A stretch of 64,000 nucleotides of DNA, from assembly GCF_009741375.1 (NCBI RefSeq), contig NZ_WOWP01000034.1, positions 1 through 64,000 of the forward strand, given 5' to 3'. This document shows, in pieces, positions 54,198 to 62,233 of the stretch. A program made the position numbers and the translations under genes. Positions within the stretch are counted from its first letter, which is position 1. Each line of letters opens with the position of its first letter. This DNA is from Flavobacterium rakeshii (GTDB taxonomy: Bacteria > Bacteroidota > Bacteroidia > Flavobacteriales > Flavobacteriaceae). The notes below the pieces were generated by a model. That model was not told the DNA's origin and ran no database searches. It saw only the letters and a program-made list of their open reading frames with translations.

Positions 54198-55385
54198 ATG
54201 ATTAATGACTTTTTAAAGTACCAGGCACAAACTTCTCCCCATCCGCTGGGAATGGAAGTTTCACACGCCAGGGGCTCTTATATATATGACACTGATAACA
54301 AAGCCTATCTTGACTTTGTAGCCGGAGTATCGGCAGCCAGCCTGGGGCATCAGCATCCTAGGGTAAACAATGCCATAATCGATCAGCTTAACAAGTATTC
54401 GCATGTTATGGTATATGGCGAGTATGCACAGCATCCTGCCACCGAGTTTTGCAGGCTTTTAGCCCAAAACCTTCCGGCTAAGCTTAACAAAACCTACCTG
54501 ACCAATTCGGGTACCGAAGCAACCGAGGGAGCTTTAAAACTGGCACGCAGGGTTACAGGCAGGAGTCAGTTAATATCGTGCTTTAACGCCTACCACGGCA
54601 ATACTATGGGCTCTATGAGCGTTATGGGATTTGAGGAGCGCAAGCAAATATTCAGACCTTTAATTCCGGATGTAGACTTCATTACGTTTAATAACGAGGA
54701 AGACCTGCAAAAAATAACCCATAAAACGGCCGGTATTATACTGGAAACCATTCAGGGTGGTGCAGGATTCATTCAGCCGGAAAACGATTTCCTTAGAAAA
54801 GTAAGGGAACGCTGTGACGAAGTAGGTGCGGTAATGATACTCGACGAGATACAACCGGGCTTTGGCCGTACCGGAAAACTGTTCGGTTTTCAAAACTATG
54901 ATATCGTTCCTGACGTAATTATTATGGGGAAAGGTATGGGCGGAGGAATGCCTGTAGGTGCCTTCACCGCATCGGATGAAATGATGGACCTGCTTAGCCA
55001 CGATCCTAAACTGGGGCATATCACCACTTTTGGCGGGCATCCGGTTATTGCAGCAGCCTGTCTTGCTACATTACAGGAGCTAACGGAAACCGACATAATG
55101 GCACAAACCCTTGAAAAGGAAAAACTGTTTAGGGAACTACTCGTACACCCTTTAATAGATGATGTAAGAGGCCGCGGACTAATGCTTGCAGCAATGACCA
55201 AAAGCGACGACATCACTAACAGAGCCATTTTAAGATGCCAGGAAAAAGGACTTATTCTTTTCTGGTTGCTGTTTGAAGGTAAGGCCATACGAATTACTCC
55301 TCCCCTAACTATCTCAAACGAAGAGATTAAAGAGGGATGTGGCATTATTATTGAAGTATTAAATGAGATTTTAGCAGAACAATAA
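54198..55385 (+). CDS. Class III PLP-dependent aminotransferase
   Basis: A 395-residue enzyme of the ornithine/acetylornithine aminotransferase type (PLP fold type I). Motifs: 'YIYDTDNKAYLDFVAGVSAASLGHQHP', 'TYLTNSGTEATEGALKLARR', 'AYHGNTMGSMSVMG', 'GIILETIQGGAGF', 'MILDEIQPGFGRTGKLFGF' (PLP aspartate), and the Schiff-base lysine Lys245 in 'IIMGKGMGGGMPVGAF'. The Gly-Thr 'HITTFGGHPV' binds phosphate of PLP. Specific substrate is unclear. No arginine or lysine synthesis genes are adjacent, so argD or lat identity cannot be asserted. Co-transcribed with the OstA-like gene (12-base gap). Confidence 0.92.
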   Translation: MINDFLKYQAQTSPHPLGMEVSHARGSYIYDTDNKAYLDFVAGVSAASLGHQHPRVNNAIIDQLNKYSHVMVYGEYAQHPATEFCRLLAQNLPAKLNKTYLTNSGTEATEGALKLARRVTGRSQLISCFNAYHGNTMGSMSVMGFEERKQIFRPLIPDVDFITFNNEEDLQKITHKTAGIILETIQGGAGFIQPENDFLRKVRERCDEVGAVMILDEIQPGFGRTGKLFGFQNYDIVPDVIIMGKGMGGGMPVGAFTASDEMMDLLSHDPKLGHITTFGGHPVIAAACLATLQELTETDIMAQTLEKEKLFRELLVHPLIDDVRGRGLMLAAMTKSDDITNRAILRCQEKGLILFWLLFEGKAIRITPPLTISNEEIKEGCGIIIEVLNEILAEQ

Positions 55386-55501
55386 CAGGATAAAACCCTC
55401 AAAAAATTGTTAATTAAATTGTTCAAAACAAATAAGGATATATTCTTATTGAGTGTTACATTTTGTAACTTTAATAAGGATAATTTTAAACTAAAGGGAG
55501 T

Positions 55502-56899
55502 ATGAATTTGAGCCACGAAGAAGAAGATCGCAGTTTATCCTTATCAAAGTTCGAATCAATGTTGAAAACCAACAAAGTATTCTTCTTTGATTCCGAAGAG
55601 TTTGAAGACATTATTCTTCATTATCTTGATTCCGGAAAAATTAATTTAGCTAAGAAGGCCTTAAAATTAGGTTTGGAACAACATCCCAAATCAACAGGTT
55701 TAAAATTAGTACAGGTTGAACTATTAGTGTTTGATGACAGGCTTGATATAGCCGAAAGATTACTTAATGATCTTTATGCCATCGAACCTACAAACGAAGA
55801 AATTTACATCCAGAAAGCCAATATTTATTCTAAAAGGGACCAGCACGATAAAGCCGTAGAGCTGCTACATGTTGCCCTAAAGTATACAGATGATTATGCC
55901 GATGTATACTCACTTATTGGCATGGAATACCTGTTTATGGATAACCTTGAGCAGGCAAAAGAAAGTTTTATTAAGTGTCTTGAAGAAGATACTGACGACC
56001 ACTCTGCATTATACAATGTAGTGTATTGCTTTGACTTTTTAGACCAAAACCTTGAAGCAATTGATTTCCTTAACAGCTTTATTGACCGAAATCCATACAG
56101 CGATGTGGCATGGCACCAGCTGGGCCGCCAGTACTATGCTGTAAACAATTTCGAGCAGGCATTAAGGGCATTTGACTATGCTACCCTTATTGACGAGAGC
56201 TTTCTGGGTGCTTTTCTTGAAAAAGCAAAAACTCTTGAAAAACTAAAACGTTATGAGGAGGCTATTGGGTGCTATAATATCACTATGGAGCTTGATGACC
56301 CAACCTCTTTTGCACTGCTTCGTGTAGGTAAGTGTTATGAAAGACTTGGCGATCATGAAAAGGCACTTAAGTTTTATTTAAAAACGGTTCACGAAGATCC
56401 GTTACTGGACAAGGCATGGATAGCTATAACTGATTTTTATATCCGTCGCCAAAATTACCAGAAAGCACTTTACTATGCCAACAAAGCAATAGGCATAGAC
56501 AACGAAAATAAAATGTACTGGAAACGCTATGCCGTAATTAACAAAGCGCTTAACTTCCATGAAGAAGCCGAAGAGGGTTACCGTAAAGCTGTAGAATATG
56601 GCGATTACCAGTTAGACACATGGTTGTTTTGGACAGATACACTTCAGTTCCTTGGCGAGTATGAAACAGCTGCAAATACCCTGCTACAAGCATCTGAATA
56701 TTATCCCGAAGAGTATGAGGTAGAATACCGCCTTGCCGGATTGTACTTTATGATGCACCAGGAAGACAAAGGCGTTTTCCACCTTAGCAACGGGCTTAGG
56801 CTTAATTTTAAAAACCATGTTCTTTTAGAAGAGTTTTTCCCTACCATATGGGAGAACACTACCGTACAGGAAACTATTAAAAAGAACAGGGCAAAATAA
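55502..56899 (+). CDS. Cytosolic tetratricopeptide-repeat protein
   Basis: A 465-residue protein without signal peptide, composed of TPR-like repeats from about residue 45 to 430, for example 'EEIYIQKANIYSKRDQHDKAVELLHVAL', 'DVYSLIGMEYLFMDNLEQAKESFIKC', 'DVAWHQLGRQYYAVNNFEQALRAFDYA' and 'AWIAITDFYIRRQNYQKALYYANKAIG'. Such proteins serve as interaction scaffolds. The start ATG (55502) is preceded by AAAGGGAG. A terminator at 56926-56967 ends the gene before aroE. Conserved in flavobacteria in this neighbourhood as far as I recall, but the partner is unknown. Confidence 0.88.
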   Translation: MNLSHEEEDRSLSLSKFESMLKTNKVFFFDSEEFEDIILHYLDSGKINLAKKALKLGLEQHPKSTGLKLVQVELLVFDDRLDIAERLLNDLYAIEPTNEEIYIQKANIYSKRDQHDKAVELLHVALKYTDDYADVYSLIGMEYLFMDNLEQAKESFIKCLEEDTDDHSALYNVVYCFDFLDQNLEAIDFLNSFIDRNPYSDVAWHQLGRQYYAVNNFEQALRAFDYATLIDESFLGAFLEKAKTLEKLKRYEEAIGCYNITMELDDPTSFALLRVGKCYERLGDHEKALKFYLKTVHEDPLLDKAWIAITDFYIRRQNYQKALYYANKAIGIDNENKMYWKRYAVINKALNFHEEAEEGYRKAVEYGDYQLDTWLFWTDTLQFLGEYETAANTLLQASEYYPEEYEVEYRLAGLYFMMHQEDKGVFHLSNGLRLNFKNHVLLEEFFPTIWENTTVQETIKKNRAK

Positions 56900-56925
56900 C
56901 AGAGAAATAAATACCGTAATATTGG

Positions 56926-56967
56926 CTGGCAACATAGAATTTACAATCTTTGTTGCCAGTTTTTATT
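56926..56967 (+). terminator. Intrinsic terminator of the TPR gene
   Basis: CTGGCAACA (56926-56934) pairs with TGTTGCCAG (56951-56959) around a 16-base loop, followed by a T run (56960-56964). It begins 27 bases past the stop at 56899. Confidence 0.75.
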
Positions 56968-57066
56968 TACAAAAACCACCAACACATAAATTAACAATTA
57001 GAACACAGCCTGATAACAAAGAAATAGCAATCTTTGTGAGAAGCTTTTATAAATTGAGCCAAATAA

Positions 57067-57828
57067 ATGAAGGACATTTTGAAAAAGAAGTCAAAAAAAA
57101 TATACGGACTTGTAGGCAAAGGGATTAGCTATTCGTTTTCTGCCAAATATTTTAATGATAAATTCACCAAAAAGGAGCTGGACAACTGCTACTATCAGAA
57201 TTTTGATTTGGAATACATCGGTGAACTACGTAACATACTGGAGGAAACCAAAAAGCTTAGAGGCCTTAATGTTACCATACCGTATAAGGAAGATGTTATT
57301 TCCATGCTTGATTCGCTTCATAAAACAGCACGTGTAATAGGCGCAGTAAACACTATAACCATTTCCAAAAAAGGAAAGCTTAAAGGCTATAATACCGATC
57401 ATACCGGATTTAAAAAAGCACTAAAGCCATTACTGGAATCACACCATCAAAAGGCACTTATACTGGGAACAGGCGGAGCATCTAAAGCTATAGCCTATGC
57501 CCTGCGCAAACTAAAAATAGAGTACGACTTTGTTTCCCGCAAAGAAAGTGATGTGATATTTTCATACAACGACCTTGACAGGGAAATTTTTAATGAGTAC
57601 CAAATAATCATAAATACCACTCCACTGGGCACTCACCCTAATGTAGACGAATGTCCGCCGTTGGATTACAGCCTGTTTACCGATAAGCACATCGCTTTTG
57701 ATTTGGTATACAATCCCGAAGAAACAACCTTTATGAGAAAGGCTGCCGAACACGGAGCCAAAACATCTAACGGGTACAAAATGCTGGTATATCAGGCAGA
57801 GAAAGCCTGGAAGATATGGAATAAATAA
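57067..57828 (+). CDS. aroE: Shikimate dehydrogenase
   Basis: Reduces 3-dehydroshikimate to shikimate with NADPH in aromatic amino-acid synthesis. The 253-residue product has 'IYGLVGKGISYSFSAKYFN', the catalytic Lys74 in 'GLNVTIPYKEDV', 'IGAVNTI', the catalytic Asp111 in 'YNTDHTGFKKAL', the NADP loop 'LGTGGASKA' (around 134-141) and the terminal 'GYKMLVYQAEKAWKIW'. The first ten residues (MKDILKKKSK) are a Lys-rich extension ahead of the usual start, though ATG 57067 is the only in-frame ATG nearby. It is a lone gene between the TPR terminator and the DUF349 gene. Confidence 0.95.
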   Translation: MKDILKKKSKKIYGLVGKGISYSFSAKYFNDKFTKKELDNCYYQNFDLEYIGELRNILEETKKLRGLNVTIPYKEDVISMLDSLHKTARVIGAVNTITISKKGKLKGYNTDHTGFKKALKPLLESHHQKALILGTGGASKAIAYALRKLKIEYDFVSRKESDVIFSYNDLDREIFNEYQIIINTTPLGTHPNVDECPPLDYSLFTDKHIAFDLVYNPEETTFMRKAAEHGAKTSNGYKMLVYQAEKAWKIWNK

Positions 57829-57984
57829 AAATTTAAATATTTAAACTTATTTAAATCAAAAAGTTAACTAAATATTCAAAACCAAACTATAATTAACATA
57901 AAATAGCGTTTTTTTTTGAATTTTAAACAGGCTTTACTATCTTCGGGAAGTAAAGTACAATATAAACCTTAAGCATTTAAAGAA

Positions 57985-60033
57985 ATGTTAGAAGAAAAGA
58001 ATGATAACCTGCAGGATGCAGATGGAAAGGAGTTAAAGGAACTAAACGGAGCAATAGACAAGAATGAACTTGCCAACGTACCCAATGAAGAAAACAAAGG
58101 GCTTAACGAATTTGGCGATATTCATGAAACCGAAGGGCAAATGCCTTTTGCTCCCGAAGAACTATTGAGTGCAGGAAACGAAAACAACGAGCAGGAAGGC
58201 ACTCCTAAGAAAAAATCAGCAGTCGAAGCGATAGAAGATTCTAATGCAGAGGACAGCGAAGATGATTCCGCTTCAGAAAGGCATAATATACCTATGCAGA
58301 ACTACGAAGCTTTTTCTATGGAAAAACTTACCGATGAGCTGGAAAAATTAGTAGCTCACGAGAAAGTAATGTCTGTTAAAGAGCACGTTGAAGAAATAAA
58401 GAAAGAATTCTATTCTAAATATAATCATCTCATCGAAGAGAAAAGAGATGAATACAGCCATGATAATGATGGCGATACATCGGGGTTTGAATATCACTTT
58501 CCGTTAAAAAGCAGGTTTGATTCTGCCTACAGTGAATACAGAGATAAAAGAAATGCACATTTCAAATCACTGCAAAACAACCTTAAAAACAACCTTGATA
58601 AAAGGCTTGCACTTATAGACGAGCTTAAAAAGGTTATAGATGGTGACGAAAGTATAAGCGATTCACTTAAACACGTTAACACTATCCGTGAGCAGTGGAA
58701 AACTGCGGGACCTATTCCGCGAGATAAATACAACCACGTTTGGAATAACTTCCATTTCCACATTGAGCGTTTTTACGACCATCTTCACCTTGACAGGGAA
58801 GCACGTGATCTAGACTTTAAGCACAACCTTGAGCAAAAGCAAAAAATCATAGAGCGTGTTGAGGAACTATTGCAGGAAGAAGACACTAACAAAGCCTTTA
58901 GGGAACTACAGTCTTTACATAAAATATGGAAAGAAGAGATAGGTCCTGTAGACAGAGAACACCGCGAGGAAATATGGAATCAGTTTAGCGAACTTACAAA
59001 ACAGCTACACGATAAGCGTGAGGCGTTTTTTGCTCAACTGAGAGGTAAGGAAGAAGAGAACCTTGCAAAGAAAAAAGAAATCATTGCCAAAATTGAAGAG
59101 ATTGCTAATGAAAAAGTTAGCTCTCACAATGCATGGCAGGGACAAATAGAAAAAATTGAAGCTTTAAGATCTGCGTTCTTTGAAGCAGGTAAAGTACCTA
59201 TTGAAGTTAACGAAGACACTTGGGCACATTTTAAGTCGGCAGTAAGAGAGTTTAATGCTAACAAAAACTCTTTCTATAAAGACATTAAGAAAGAACAGCA
59301 GGACAACCTTACCAAAAAAATGGAACTGGTAGAAAAGGCAGAATCACTTAAAGACAGTGAAGACTTTAGTGCTACCACTCCTATCATGAAACAGATTCAG
59401 GAAGACTGGAAAAAAATAGGTCATGTTCCAAGAAAGTATTCTGATAAGGTTTGGAAGGAATTCAAAGCGGCATGTAACCACTATTTCGACAGGCTTCACG
59501 CTGTTAGAAACGAAGTTAACAAAGAGGAAATTGAGGCTTTTGACAAGAAGAAAGAATACCTTGAAGACCTTAAGAGTTTTGAGCTTACAGGCGACCATAA
59601 AACCGATCTTGATGCTATTAAGCAACATATAGACAACTGGAAAAACTTGGGTCGTGTACCACAGTCAAGACGCCATATTGAGGGTAAATTCAATAAAATA
59701 CTGGATGCATTGTTTGACAAACTGAGCCTGTCTAAAAAAGAGGCTGAGATGGTTAAATTCAATAATCGCCTTGAACAACTTGTAGACAGCGATGACTCCC
59801 GCAAACTTGAAAACGAACAGATTTTCATTATGCGTAAGATTGACGAAGTACAAAGCGAAATACTACAGTTAGAAAACAATATTCAGTTTATCTCTAACGC
59901 TAAGGCCGATAATCCTTTCATAAAAGAGATTCACAAAAATATTGACCGCCATAAGGAAGAGTTAAAAACCTGGAAGGAAAAACTTAAACAAATAAGAACT
60001 ATCCAAAAGGAAAATAACGATAACGACGAATAA
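57985..60033 (+). CDS. DUF349-domain protein
   Basis: A 682-residue highly charged, largely helical/coiled-coil protein without signal or membrane segment. After an acidic leader of about 125 residues come repeated units of about 75 residues, each with the DUF349 core: 'IREQWKTAGPIPRDKYNHVWNNFHFHIERFYDHL', 'LHKIWKEEIGPVDREHREEIWNQF', 'ALRSAFFEAGKVPIEVNEDTWAHF', 'IQEDWKKIGHVPRKYSDKVWKEFKAACNHYFDRL' and 'HIDNWKNLGRVPQSRRHIEGKFNKILD'. That makes about five copies. The family's role is not settled. A shared terminator separates it from convergent mazG. Confidence 0.88.
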   Translation: MLEEKNDNLQDADGKELKELNGAIDKNELANVPNEENKGLNEFGDIHETEGQMPFAPEELLSAGNENNEQEGTPKKKSAVEAIEDSNAEDSEDDSASERHNIPMQNYEAFSMEKLTDELEKLVAHEKVMSVKEHVEEIKKEFYSKYNHLIEEKRDEYSHDNDGDTSGFEYHFPLKSRFDSAYSEYRDKRNAHFKSLQNNLKNNLDKRLALIDELKKVIDGDESISDSLKHVNTIREQWKTAGPIPRDKYNHVWNNFHFHIERFYDHLHLDREARDLDFKHNLEQKQKIIERVEELLQEEDTNKAFRELQSLHKIWKEEIGPVDREHREEIWNQFSELTKQLHDKREAFFAQLRGKEEENLAKKKEIIAKIEEIANEKVSSHNAWQGQIEKIEALRSAFFEAGKVPIEVNEDTWAHFKSAVREFNANKNSFYKDIKKEQQDNLTKKMELVEKAESLKDSEDFSATTPIMKQIQEDWKKIGHVPRKYSDKVWKEFKAACNHYFDRLHAVRNEVNKEEIEAFDKKKEYLEDLKSFELTGDHKTDLDAIKQHIDNWKNLGRVPQSRRHIEGKFNKILDALFDKLSLSKKEAEMVKFNNRLEQLVDSDDSRKLENEQIFIMRKIDEVQSEILQLENNIQFISNAKADNPFIKEIHKNIDRHKEELKTWKEKLKQIRTIQKENNDNDE

Positions 60034-60034
60034 T

Positions 60035-60065
60035 AAAAAAGCCATCTCAGTGAGATGGCTTTTTT
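60035..60065. terminator. Bidirectional terminator between the DUF349 gene and mazG
   Basis: GCCATCTCA (60041-60049) pairs with TGAGATGGC (60051-60059), flanked by six A's and six T's, so it forms a terminator on both strands. It starts 2 bases past one stop and ends 3 bases before the other. Confidence 0.92.
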
Positions 60066-60067
60066 AT

Positions 60068-60841
60068 TTATAGTTTTTTAGCCTCATTCCAAAACACATC
60101 CATTTCGGCTAGTGTCATATCGGCTAGTGATTTACCCATTTCGCCTGCTTTACTTTCCAGATAGGTAAACCGTTTAATGAATTTTTTATTGGTACGCTCC
60201 AAAGCATCTTCGGGGTTTACATTTAAAAAGCGTGCGTAATTAATCATGGAAAACAGCACATCACCAAATTCAGATTCGATTTTATCCTGATCGCTTCCCT
60301 GTACCTCATCATGCAGCTCCTGAAGCTCTTCCTGTACCTTTTCCCAAACCTGTTCGGGCTCTTCCCAGTCAAACCCTACTCCTTTTGCCTTATCCTGAAT
60401 ACGGCTGGCTTTTACAAGTGCCGGTAAACTTTTAGGAACACCTTCAAGCACTGATTTTTTCCCCTCTTTAAGCTTAAGCTTTTCCCAGTTTTGTTTTACT
60501 TCCTCTTCATTTTCCACCTTTACATCACCATAAATATGCGGATGGCGGTGTATTAACTTTTCACAAATTTCGTTTGCCACATCGGCTATATCAAAATCAT
60601 TTGTTTCGCTTCCTATTTTGGAATAAAACACAATGTGCAGCAATATATCGCCCAATTCCTTTTTAACTTCCTGCAGGTCGTTATCCAGTATGGCATCACC
60701 CAGCTCATAGGTTTCCTCAATGGTTAAGTGACGTAAGCTCTGCAGGGTTTGTTTCCTGTCCCACGGGCACTTTTCCCTTAAATCGTCCATTATATCCAGT
60801 AACCTGTTAAAAGCCTCTAATTGCTGCTGTCTTGTATTCAT
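60068..60841 (-). CDS. mazG: Nucleoside triphosphate pyrophosphohydrolase MazG
   Basis: A 257-residue all-helical pyrophosphatase with two MazG domains, hydrolysing NTPs or dNTPs to NMP and PPi for house-cleaning of the nucleotide pool. The N-terminal copy has 'REKCPWDRKQTLQSLRHLTIEETYELGDAI' and 'EVKKELGDILLHIVFYSKI', with the E-E-x-x-E/E-x-x-D magnesium ligands. The C-terminal copy has 'VWEKVQEELQELHDE' and 'ESEFGDVLFSMINYARFL'. Length matches E. coli MazG (263). A TAnnTTTG box lies at 60859-60866. Confidence 0.96.
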   Translation of the reverse strand: MNTRQQQLEAFNRLLDIMDDLREKCPWDRKQTLQSLRHLTIEETYELGDAILDNDLQEVKKELGDILLHIVFYSKIGSETNDFDIADVANEICEKLIHRHPHIYGDVKVENEEEVKQNWEKLKLKEGKKSVLEGVPKSLPALVKASRIQDKAKGVGFDWEEPEQVWEKVQEELQELHDEVQGSDQDKIESEFGDVLFSMINYARFLNVNPEDALERTNKKFIKRFTYLESKAGEMGKSLADMTLAEMDVFWNEAKKL

Positions 60842-60858
60842 AAGAAGTATGTTTTAAA

Positions 60859-60866
60859 CAAAGATA
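60859..60866 (-). promoter_or_regulatory. Candidate -7 promoter box for mazG
   Basis: Reads TATCTTTG on the minus strand, 17 bases before the ATG at 60841. No TTG is seen at the expected -33 distance. Confidence 0.5.
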
Positions 60867-60920
60867 AAATATAAAAAGAGTTTATCCCTAATGAGTATTT
60901 TATAAGTGTGTAAAATAAAA

Positions 60921-60953
60921 AATCCTGCCGCTGTATGGGATAGCGACAGGATT
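60921..60953 (-). terminator. Intrinsic terminator of the DUF5606 gene
   Basis: AATCCTGCCGCT (60921-60932) pairs with AGCGACAGGATT (60942-60953) with a single mismatch. An A-rich run on the left gives the U tract on the minus strand. It lies 23 bases past the stop at 60977. Confidence 0.8.
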
Positions 60954-60976
60954 AGTTAATTTAGTAAGATAAATTT

Positions 60977-61420
60977 TTATTCCTCTGATTTAACTTCTGC
61001 TTCTGTAGCAGGAGCTTCTTCACCTTCTGCAGGCTCATCTTTAGAAACAAGTCCTTTTGGCTGAAGCATGTTATACCAGTTAAGTATTTTTTTGATGTCA
61101 GAAGCATATACTCTGTCTTCGTCAAACTCAGGAAGCACTTCTCTAAAGTAGTTAGTAAGCGTATCGTTGCTTTCTTTGTGAGAAATAGCAGAACCGTTAT
61201 CTTCTTTTTTAGCGATTGCTGTGAATACTTCGCTTAGGCGAACTTCTCCGTCATACGTATAAATAGAGATCTCAGATAAAAGGCTAACATTACTTCTTAA
61301 ACCTACAGTAATTTTTTTACCATCTACTAAAGACTCTGCAACAAACCCTGTACGAGTTTGTAATTTAAGGGCATATAAACCCGGTTTTCCTGAAATTGAT
61401 AATATTTTCTGAATGCTCAT
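60977..61420 (-). CDS. DUF5606-domain protein
   Basis: A 147-residue cytosolic protein typical of Bacteroidota: 'IQKILSISGKPGLYALKLQTRTGFVAESLVDGKKI', 'NVSLLSEISIYTYDGEVRLSEVF' and 'DEDRVYASDIKKILNWYNMLQ'. The first 70 residues look like a small beta barrel, the next 60 helical. The last 25 residues are acidic and low in complexity (alternating Glu, Ala, Pro). Its role is not known. It lies 58 bases downstream of def on the same strand and has its own terminator. In this phylum it usually sits beside peptide deformylase, as here. Confidence 0.87.
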   Translation of the reverse strand: MSIQKILSISGKPGLYALKLQTRTGFVAESLVDGKKITVGLRSNVSLLSEISIYTYDGEVRLSEVFTAIAKKEDNGSAISHKESNDTLTNYFREVLPEFDEDRVYASDIKKILNWYNMLQPKGLVSKDEPAEGEEAPATEAEVKSEE

Positions 61421-61478
61421 TATTGTTGTTTTTTTTTAAGGGAGACAAATATCTAATCTTTGGCTATAAAAACAAAAA

Positions 61479-62066
61479 TTATCTGCCTTTTTTGGCAACA
61501 AATTTCATTTTATAATCAGGTCTTGTTTTCCCTTCCATTATATTTTGCAGTTTTTTCTTAATAAGCTTCTTTTTAAGCGTAGAAATCCTGTCTGTAAATA
61601 ATATACCTTCTATATGGTCATACTCATGCTGAATCACCCTTGCAATAAGTCCGTCATACACATCAGTATGCTTATTAAAGTTTTCATCATAGTATTCAAT
61701 TGTTATTCTCTCTTTACGGTATACATCTTCACGTACATCCGGTATACTAAGGCAACCTTCATTAAAGCCCCATTCTTCTCCTTCTTCCTTAGTGATAACA
61801 GGATTTATAAACGCCTTTTTAAAACCGCTTAACTGCTCCTGCTCTTCTTTAGAAAGCTCCTCATCATCTGCAAACGGACTCGTATCTATAATAAATAGTC
61901 TAACAGCAAGCCCTATTTGTGGTGCAGCAAGACCTACACCATAAGCATTATACATCGTCTCAAACATATTAGCTACCAGTTCGCTAAGGTTTGGATAATC
62001 CTGTGGTATATCTTCTCCTTTTTTCCTTAAAACCGGATCGCCATATCCTATAATCGGTAAAATCAT
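61479..62066 (-). CDS. def: Peptide deformylase
   Basis: Removes the N-formyl group from new proteins. The 195-residue product has all three family motifs: GVGLAAPQIG (43-52), EGCLS (103-107, with metal ligand Cys105) and HEYDH (147-151, two metal His and catalytic Glu148). An insertion of about 20 acidic residues (about 65-85, 'ADDEELSKEEQEQLSG') between motifs 1 and 2 is a Bacteroidota feature. A TAnnTTTG box lies 29 bases upstream. The DUF5606 gene follows on the same strand. Confidence 0.97.
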   Translation of the reverse strand: MILPIIGYGDPVLRKKGEDIPQDYPNLSELVANMFETMYNAYGVGLAAPQIGLAVRLFIIDTSPFADDEELSKEEQEQLSGFKKAFINPVITKEEGEEWGFNEGCLSIPDVREDVYRKERITIEYYDENFNKHTDVYDGLIARVIQHEYDHIEGILFTDRISTLKKKLIKKKLQNIMEGKTRPDYKMKFVAKKGR

Positions 62067-62095
62067 ATCTATTTTAATTTATTTTGGGCTGAGCG

Positions 62096-62103
62096 CAAAA
62101 ATA
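62096..62103 (-). promoter_or_regulatory. Candidate -7 promoter box for def
   Basis: Reads TATTTTTG on the minus strand, a TAnnTTTG match 29 bases before the def ATG at 62066. Confidence 0.45.
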
Positions 62104-62207
62104 GTAAATAAAAACGATACTCTTTTTGTATAAACTCCTTATAATGCCAAATGCTAAAGTTTTGTGAGAATTAACTCGTAAACAAACATAAATTTTAAAG
62201 CATTTAG

Positions 62208-62215
62208 TAACTTTG
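62208..62215 (+). promoter_or_regulatory. Candidate -7 promoter box for the FUSC-family gene
   Basis: TAACTTTG followed by CA matches TAnnTTTG, 18 bases before the ATG at 62234. It is divergent from the def promoter about 105 bases away. Confidence 0.52.
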
Positions 62216-62233
62216 CACATCATTCGGACACGT

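Noticed and set aside
54896..55516. Antisense open frame of 206 codons over the aminotransferase gene
   Set aside because: It lies opposite a well-supported PLP enzyme with intact motifs. Its translation is low-complexity Ser/Leu/Pro, as expected from the complement of a coding frame.
55548..55562. GTTCGAATC sequence resembling a tRNA T-arm
   Set aside because: It lies within the TPR coding sequence, and no acceptor stem, D-arm or anticodon arm can be built around it.
56922..57128. Short plus-strand frame of 68 codons before aroE
   Set aside because: It starts before the TPR terminator hairpin, runs through its T run and overlaps aroE out of frame. No domain or export signal.
59496..59879. 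Antisense open frame of 127 codons over the DUF349 gene
   Set aside because: Ser/Leu-rich shadow of the opposite coding strand, with no start context or family resemblance.
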